Below, piece by piece: positions 14,347 to 19,036 of a DNA stretch of 19,036 nucleotides. The DNA is taken from positions 1-19,036 of the forward strand of contig JBFXFK010000094.1 of NCBI GenBank assembly GCA_050179135.1, in the 5' to 3' direction. Source of the stretch: UBA4064 sp050179135. GTDB lineage: Bacteria; Desulfobacterota; Desulfobacteria; Desulfobacterales; Desulfatirhabdiaceae. The notes beneath the pieces are model-generated. The model made no database searches, was not told the origin of the DNA, and saw only the letters and a list, made by a program, of their open reading frames with translations. Within the stretch, counting starts at the first letter, position 1; the number at the start of each line of letters is the position of its first letter. The position numbers were made by a program, and so were the translations under genes.

Positions 14347-17142
14347 TCACGATTTCCCGGTGGGGGTAATCATCGCCCGCTGCTCCAGTTGAAGAATTCT
14401 CGGTGTTATGAAAATTAACAACTCTTCATTTGTGTTATCCTTGGTATTGTTTTTGAACAACCAGCCGATAATCGGAATTTTGGAAAGCAGTGGGATGCCG
14501 GTGGTGGCGTCATTTTCTGACGTTTTGGTGATGCCCCCAATGACAAGGGTGTCACCATCATCGATCAGAAGTTCTGTCGTGGCCTTTTTGGTGCTGCTTC
14601 GCGGTATGCCCTCAAAATAGCCCAAAATATCGTCCTTGATGACTTCCACTTTCATTGTAATCCGGTTATCCAGTGTAACATGGGGTGTAACCTTCAGGTT
14701 AAGTGTCACTTTTTTGAATTCAACAGTTGATGCAGTTGTTGTCGTCGATGTTGACGGCACCAGATAACCAACCTCAAGCCCCTGTTCAATAAAGGCCTCC
14801 TTGTTGTCCATGGTCAGCACCTTGGGGGAAGAAATAACCCTGCCCAGACCATTGGTTTCCATTGCCTGGAGTGTCGCATTGATGAGCAGTGGCGTACCGG
14901 CTATTTTTGTAAAATTGATGCCCAGAACGCCTGCGTCACTGGGGGTCGGCAGGTTGACCGCTGCATCATAACCATAGGTGCCACCCAGCGTATCAAATCC
15001 CCGCTGAGGGCCGACGCCCGCTCTTGGATCATCCCCCAGAATGCCGCCCACCGCATTCCAGGTTATGCCCAACTCACGCGAAAAATTGGTGCTGGCTTCA
15101 ACAATTTTGGCTTCGATGATCACCTGGGGTGTGACCCGGTCCAGTTGGTGGATGATTTCTTTGGCTTTCTGAATTTTGGCGGGAATATCTGTCATGATGA
15201 TCTGATTGGTCCGGACATCGACAGAAATGGTTCCCCGACCCGGCGTCAGAATGCCATCCAGATGCGGTTTCATTTCGTCCGCGGCCTTGGCGTAATTGAT
15301 GGGCAGATATTCTGTGATCATCGGCTCCATGATAACCTGTTGCTCTTTGGCTTTTATTTCCGCCTCAATTATTTTTTGCCGTTCCGTTTCTATCGCCTGC
15401 AACTTGGCCAATGTGGCGATCCGAATGATATCGCCTTCCTGAACCTTGTCCAGACCATTCATTCTCAATATCAAATCCAGGGCCTGATCCCAGGGAACCG
15501 GCTGACTCAGATTCAAAGTGACCCTGCCTGAAACATCTTTATCGATGGCAAAATTCTGTCCGCTGATGTCTCCGATAATTTTAAATACATTCCGGATATC
15601 GGTATCAAAAAAATCAAAGGCAATCTTATCTCCGGTATAGACCTTGGACAGATCGGAACGATAAACATCCGAGCGTTTTGTCTCTGCGGTTACACTGGTG
15701 GTTGGTGCTTCCGGAACATTCTGGGAGGTTTCGACAGGTAAATTCTGCTGGCTTGCCAAAACCGTCGATTCTGTCAGACCTGTTCCCACCGGATGCACCG
15801 CAGCCGTCTGAATGCCTTTTGCCGGCGGAAGCGATGACGGATCAAAGCGCATATAAATCAGATTGCCATCCTGTTCCACCTGATAGGGAACCGATTCCCG
15901 GAGATCGATATCGACATAGGCCGTATTTTTCAAGGACTTCGGGGTAGACGGAACAATCCGGTCAACGGCGCTTTGAAAACGGGTGGTGATCAGCGGATAT
16001 TTCCGGTAATCGGACAGGCGTGTATCGACTAGTTTCAACCGGATGCGGGTGGATTCAGGACGCTCAACCGTATAGGAAACAGGATGCGTCGTTCCAATAG
16101 TCACAACAGATCGACCGGATTCGTCATCCAGAAAATCAATCTGATTGATCCATGCGGGGCCAGAAGCGCTGTGTGATGATTCTGATACAATTGGCGTAGA
16201 CTTCACGGTTTGGTCATTCGATGATACATGATTCGACTGTCCGACCTGAATCTGAAGTCCGTCTGCAACCGGCATGTCTGAAAAAGTATCCAGATTGGCA
16301 GAATCCGTCTCGATGACGAGCCTAAGTTTTTGGGTATCCGCATAATATCGGACGGCTTTGACACCCTGTTGGTGAACCGGTATGGTTTCCTCCCGGTTTG
16401 TGGGACTGTTTATCCCGAACATGTCAAAAACGATCCGGGCCGGGTTTTCCAGGGTAAAGGACTTGTAATTTCGAATTGTGCCATCGGCCACCACATCCAC
16501 CCGTGTTCCGTTATTCATGGGCACCGGATTGATTTGAATCAGACGCTGAGCCGCAATTTCTGCCTGAGCAGGCTGGGCGACAGGTTGTTCCGCCAGGGGT
16601 TGAGACGGCAGGGTTTTCTGAAAGGCAATAATCAAATCCAGATTGTCCCGGCTGATCTCGTAAGGGATATCCCGATTCAATGAAATATCAACCCGGATTG
16701 TATGAATATCCTTTGACATTTCAAAAGCATATATCTTTTGAATGTCACCGTCTGAAAAAACCTGCGGATTGGTGAATTGTCCCAGATCCGTGTCCGGAAA
16801 ATACAGGGCAATGCCCTCACCCGAAGGCTGTTTGACCGAGGTGAATGTTAAAGACTGATTGCCACGGATTCTCACCTGACAGGAATCGGGCAAATCAGAT
16901 ACCTGAATATCCGTGATCAGGCGGGTTTCTTTTTCGATGGATGGCTGAATTTCCGGAGAGGATGCGCACCCTGCCAGCATAAACAGGCAAAAGGTTGATA
17001 GGCAGAAAAGGATGAAGGATGAGGGATAAAGGATGAAAGACAAAAGAGAAAAGGGTTCTTTCCGCTTCATGGCTACCTGTTCTGACAGGGGATCGGCATG
17101 CAGTAGTTCGACAATGGATGTGCCATACGCATTTGTTTTCAT
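14347..17142 (-). CDS. pilQ: Outer-membrane secretin PilQ with three AMIN domains
   Basis: Forms the outer-membrane channel of a type IV pilus or related secretion system. Domains over 931 aa: signal sequence with lipobox LAGC (Cys59); three peptidoglycan-binding AMIN domains (about 74-175, 203-300, 332-434); an STN/N0 domain (504-577, VSGRVTLNLSQPVPWDQALD); a Secretin_N domain (610-670, DVRTNQIIMTDIPAKIQKAK); and the secretin beta-domain (672-917). The last contains VLTMDNKEAFIEQG, the GDTLVIGG strand and the closing KIPIIGWLFKN...EELLIFITPRI. The third AMIN domain makes it longer than many PilQ proteins. The ATG follows the pilP stop by one base with GGGAG upstream. A second ATG at 17070 (MKRKEPFS, preceded by AGGT) would give a more normal signal peptide and may be the true start. 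Confidence 0.95.
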   Translation of the reverse strand: MKTNAYGTSIVELLHADPLSEQVAMKRKEPFSLLSFILYPSSFILFCLSTFCLFMLAGCASSPEIQPSIEKETRLITDIQVSDLPDSCQVRIRGNQSLTFTSVKQPSGEGIALYFPDTDLGQFTNPQVFSDGDIQKIYAFEMSKDIHTIRVDISLNRDIPYEISRDNLDLIIAFQKTLPSQPLAEQPVAQPAQAEIAAQRLIQINPVPMNNGTRVDVVADGTIRNYKSFTLENPARIVFDMFGINSPTNREETIPVHQQGVKAVRYYADTQKLRLVIETDSANLDTFSDMPVADGLQIQVGQSNHVSSNDQTVKSTPIVSESSHSASGPAWINQIDFLDDESGRSVVTIGTTHPVSYTVERPESTRIRLKLVDTRLSDYRKYPLITTRFQSAVDRIVPSTPKSLKNTAYVDIDLRESVPYQVEQDGNLIYMRFDPSSLPPAKGIQTAAVHPVGTGLTESTVLASQQNLPVETSQNVPEAPTTSVTAETKRSDVYRSDLSKVYTGDKIAFDFFDTDIRNVFKIIGDISGQNFAIDKDVSGRVTLNLSQPVPWDQALDLILRMNGLDKVQEGDIIRIATLAKLQAIETERQKIIEAEIKAKEQQVIMEPMITEYLPINYAKAADEMKPHLDGILTPGRGTISVDVRTNQIIMTDIPAKIQKAKEIIHQLDRVTPQVIIEAKIVEASTNFSRELGITWNAVGGILGDDPRAGVGPQRGFDTLGGTYGYDAAVNLPTPSDAGVLGINFTKIAGTPLLINATLQAMETNGLGRVISSPKVLTMDNKEAFIEQGLEVGYLVPSTSTTTTASTVEFKKVTLNLKVTPHVTLDNRITMKVEVIKDDILGYFEGIPRSSTKKATTELLIDDGDTLVIGGITKTSENDATTGIPLLSKIPIIGWLFKNNTKDNTNEELLIFITPRILQLEQRAMITPTGKS
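17010..17051 (-). repeat. Heptanucleotide (STRR-like) repeat inside the pilQ signal sequence
   Basis: On the plus strand six 7-nt units follow one another: GGATGAA, GGATGAG, GGATAAA, GGATGAA, AGACAAA, AGAGAAA. The last two are decayed. Read on the coding strand they give the peptide SFILYPSSFIL, which forms the start of the hydrophobic signal segment (about residues 31-45). Six units are 42 nt, so the frame is kept. Confidence 0.8.
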
Positions 17143-17143
17143 G

Positions 17144-17872
17144 TTATAGTTCTCCCACGGGCTTCAGGAGTTTCAGTTCACGGGTTTCTATACGCATATT
17201 TCCCAGTGCATCCTCGATTTCTTCTTCTATATGCACGGCCTCTCTTTGAATGGCAATCACTTTACCGGAATTGCGTCCGATATAGGTCCCGACATTGATC
17301 ACATACCCCTTCCCCGAGCTTTCTTCCACCAGGGCGCTGAAGCCTTTGGATGTCTGGTAAATGGCCGTCAGCTTGATCTGGGACAGATCGAGATTTTCCA
17401 GGGGTGTCTGGGGTATCCGTTTTTTCCTCTCCGAATTTTCATCCGGCTTGACTGCTGTTTCATCCTTGAACAGGGGAACAAACGGATCAATTTTGCCTTC
17501 AGGATTATAGGTCAGCTTTTGAATATCCGGAAGCATGGGCTGAGCATCCGGCTGAAAGACCAAAGCGTCTTCAGAAGGCACACCTGTTGAAAGGGTAGTC
17601 CTGGCCTTCTCCACTTCAGCATCAACGGGTGCAACCGCAGACTTCTGGATTTGGCCTTCTGTCGGCATTACAGGTTTTATGGCTTCAGGTTTTTCTTTGG
17701 TCGCAGGCGGTATCTTGCCTTTCTGAAGTGGCGCATCGACAATTTTCATTCGCGTGACAACAGGCTTGCTGACAACAGGCTGTTCCTGTTTTTGACACCC
17801 CGATACTATCAGACACCAGACCAGGATGACGACTATCCCGGAAATGTGTGTACCAAAAATATTTTTCCTCAT
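17144..17872 (-). CDS. pilP: Type IV pilus inner-membrane lipoprotein PilP
   Basis: A 242-aa periplasmic lipoprotein linking the PilN-PilO complex to the PilQ secretin. The signal peptide (MRKNIFGTHISGIVVILVWC) ends in lipobox VSGC with Cys26. A Pro/Lys/Glu-rich linker (about 30-115) leads to the conserved beta domain: KIDPFVPLF, then LENLDLSQIKLTAIYQTSKG, ALVEESSGKGYVINVGTYIG and a C-terminal ETRELKLLKP. It overlaps the pilO stop by the ATGA tetranucleotide and ends one base before the pilQ ATG, indicating translational coupling. The linker is longer than in proteobacterial PilP of about 180 aa. Confidence 0.93.
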   Translation of the reverse strand: MRKNIFGTHISGIVVILVWCLIVSGCQKQEQPVVSKPVVTRMKIVDAPLQKGKIPPATKEKPEAIKPVMPTEGQIQKSAVAPVDAEVEKARTTLSTGVPSEDALVFQPDAQPMLPDIQKLTYNPEGKIDPFVPLFKDETAVKPDENSERKKRIPQTPLENLDLSQIKLTAIYQTSKGFSALVEESSGKGYVINVGTYIGRNSGKVIAIQREAVHIEEEIEDALGNMRIETRELKLLKPVGEL

Positions 17873-18504
17873 TTTTCACCGCCGGATTTTTTGGCTTTGC
17901 CTGCTTTTTGATCAGGTTGCGCCTTTTCTTCCACAAACTTGTACGTGATAGCGGTGCAGGTTGTGGTCAGCCGGGCCGAATCCTGTTGAGGCAGCATGCG
18001 GACATCCCGAATATTCACGATACGGTTTAAATTGGAGATATGATCAAAAAACATGGCGACCCGATGATACTCCCCGGTAACCGTGATAGATACCGGTATT
18101 TCAGCATAAAAATCCCTGGCAATCTCGGGTTTTGGTTCAAACAGCAAAAATTCCAGCCCAACCTGATGCCCAGACCAGGTAATGCCGGTCAAAAGGGACG
18201 GGATTTCCTGTTTGTCGGGCAATGCAGCCCGTGCAAGCTTAAACTCGTCTTCTGCCTCAGCCATTTCCTTTTTGAAACGGTTATACTGTTTGGCCAGGAC
18301 CTGGGCGGTTTCAACCTCTTTTTCCAGTTTTGCAGCCTCTTCCCCCAATTCCTGAATATGAACATATTGGGGATAGGCACTGAAATATCCCCATGCCAAA
18401 ACCGGCAGCAGATAGGCTGCCACACAAATCAGAATCCGATGCGTCGAGTTCAGACCACTGATCTTTTCCAAAAAGGGTTCAAAAGACAGTTCCGGAAGTT
18501 TCAT
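17869..18504 (-). CDS. pilO: Type IV pilus alignment protein PilO
   Basis: A 211-aa bitopic inner-membrane protein that pairs with PilN. A short cytoplasmic N-terminus precedes one membrane helix (HRILICVAAYLLPVLAWGYF, about 22-41). A coiled coil follows (about 48-95, ELGEEAAKLEKEVETAQVLA), and then the periplasmic ferredoxin-like PilO domain with LPDKQEIPSLLTGI, GLEFLLFEPKPE, FYAEIPVSITVTGEYHRVAM and FFDHISNLNRIVNI. The C-terminal tail is Lys/Gly-rich. The ATG overlaps the pilN stop (ATGA) and has GAGG seven bases upstream. Neighbours on both sides confirm the identity. Confidence 0.95.
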   Translation of the reverse strand: MKLPELSFEPFLEKISGLNSTHRILICVAAYLLPVLAWGYFSAYPQYVHIQELGEEAAKLEKEVETAQVLAKQYNRFKKEMAEAEDEFKLARAALPDKQEIPSLLTGITWSGHQVGLEFLLFEPKPEIARDFYAEIPVSITVTGEYHRVAMFFDHISNLNRIVNIRDVRMLPQQDSARLTTTCTAITYKFVEEKAQPDQKAGKAKKSGGEK

Positions 18505-19036
18505 TTGGAAACCTCTTTGACAGGCGGTTTAGGTGCGGCTTTTTTGCAAGTGATGTCGAATCCTTTCAGATTGACATTTTTTATGGTCTGCTGTCTGATG
18601 GATCGTAACTGAACCGAATCAAACAGAACACTGCCCTCCAGACGTTTCATGAATTCCGCAACTGTCGTTTGATCCTTTGCCAGCCCGCCAATCGCAACCG
18701 TACCGCCTGTCGCTGTCATTTGGGTAAACCACATTCGCTCCGGAACCACAAGGCTGGTCAACGCATCCAGGAGCAGAACCGGGTCTTTTCGGTCCGCTTC
18801 CAGGCTGTGAATGATTTCTGTTTTCTTTTTGATAATTTGAAGCTTTTTCTTGATTTCCTCAATTTCTTTTGTAATTTTTTTCAGTTCTGCCAACTCGATT
18901 TTGGCCTTCTGAATCCGGTTCTCCTCGGCAGCCTGTTGGCGCGACAACATGCTGCCGACATAATAGATACCGCATGCAATCAGAACCAGTCCCAGCAGAA
19001 AAATCGATAGCTGGCGCCTGATATTTTCCTGAGATG
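18501..19036 (-). CDS. pilN: Type IV pilus alignment protein PilN (5' end outside window)
   Basis: The frame stays open to the window edge beyond the internal ATG at 18950. The first residues read SQENIRRQLSIFLLGLVLIA, so the single membrane helix (QLSIFLLGLVLIACGIYYVG) lies upstream of that ATG and it is not the true start. About 178 codons are present. A Lys/Glu-rich coiled coil follows the helix (NRIQKAKIELAELKKITKEI and beyond). The periplasmic domain follows (LLDALTSLVVPERMWFTQMT, GLAKDQTTVAEFMKRLEGS, VNLKGFDITCK). Only the cytoplasmic start, which in this family carries the INLLP-type PilM-binding motif, is missing. pilM is expected just beyond 19036. Confidence 0.92.
   Translation of the reverse strand, partial: SQENIRRQLSIFLLGLVLIACGIYYVGSMLSRQQAAEENRIQKAKIELAELKKITKEIEEIKKKLQIIKKKTEIIHSLEADRKDPVLLLDALTSLVVPERMWFTQMTATGGTVAIGGLAKDQTTVAEFMKRLEGSVLFDSVQLRSIRQQTIKNVNLKGFDITCKKAAPKPPVKEVSK

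Noticed and set aside
17010..17051. Sequencing or assembly artefact in pilQ
   Set aside because: The repeat keeps the frame, forms a usable hydrophobic segment and leads into a proper lipobox, so a real repeat is more likely.
18040..18612. A 190-codon plus-strand frame opposite pilO/pilN
   Set aside because: pilN and pilO are certain from motifs and coupled starts; this is their shadow.

Overview
The window reads as a piece of a Gram-negative, moderately AT-rich genome. It is most likely a Desulfobacterota/Desulfobacterales-type bacterium. That placement rests on the style of the PilN-PilO-PilP-PilQ proteins, the abundance of Lcl/DUF1566, cohesin/dockerin and Big_1 surface proteins, and palindromic intergenic repeats; it is an inference without any marker gene. 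Every gene I can support lies on the minus strand, so the biological order runs from the right end of the window (19036) to the left (1).

Right part (19036 to 14347): a tightly coupled block pilN (5' end outside the window), pilO, pilP and pilQ. ATGA stop/start overlaps join pilN-pilO and pilO-pilP, and one base separates pilP from pilQ. Together they encode the inner-membrane alignment complex and the outer-membrane secretin of a type IV pilus or related type II secretion machine. The signal peptide of PilQ contains an in-frame run of 7-nt repeats.

Middle part (14263 to 2305): a cargo region of five exported proteins. They are a small protein, probably a lipoprotein, with three Big_1 Ig repeats; a 1216-aa secreted protein with nine Big_1 repeats, a PPC domain and a C-terminal beta domain; a 1139-aa mosaic (two Lcl/DUF1566 domains, Ig-like, chitobiase-like and IPT/TIG domains, cohesin, dockerin, cohesin, dockerin); a 495-aa shorter relative with two Lcl domains and a dockerin; and a 333-aa jelly-roll protein with two EF-hand/dockerin loops. 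An IS200/IS605-like element (about 5108-5713) separates the two Lcl proteins. Its transposase keeps the catalytic Tyr but has lost the stretch carrying the HUH histidines, so it is probably dead.

Left part (1954 to 1): a secreted subtilisin-family (S8) protease followed, 20 bp later, by gspF, the type II secretion inner-membrane platform protein, which runs off the window. The secretion genes therefore bracket the surface and secreted proteins. The simplest reading is a secretion machine encoded together with its own substrates: adhesive Ig fibres, lectin-like proteins held together by cohesin-dockerin contacts, and a protease. The substrate relationship is inference from gene order and signal peptides. 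The intergenic gaps carry at least three families of palindromic repeats, present as several diverged copies within the window. I saw no tRNA, rRNA, CRISPR array or reverse transcriptase.
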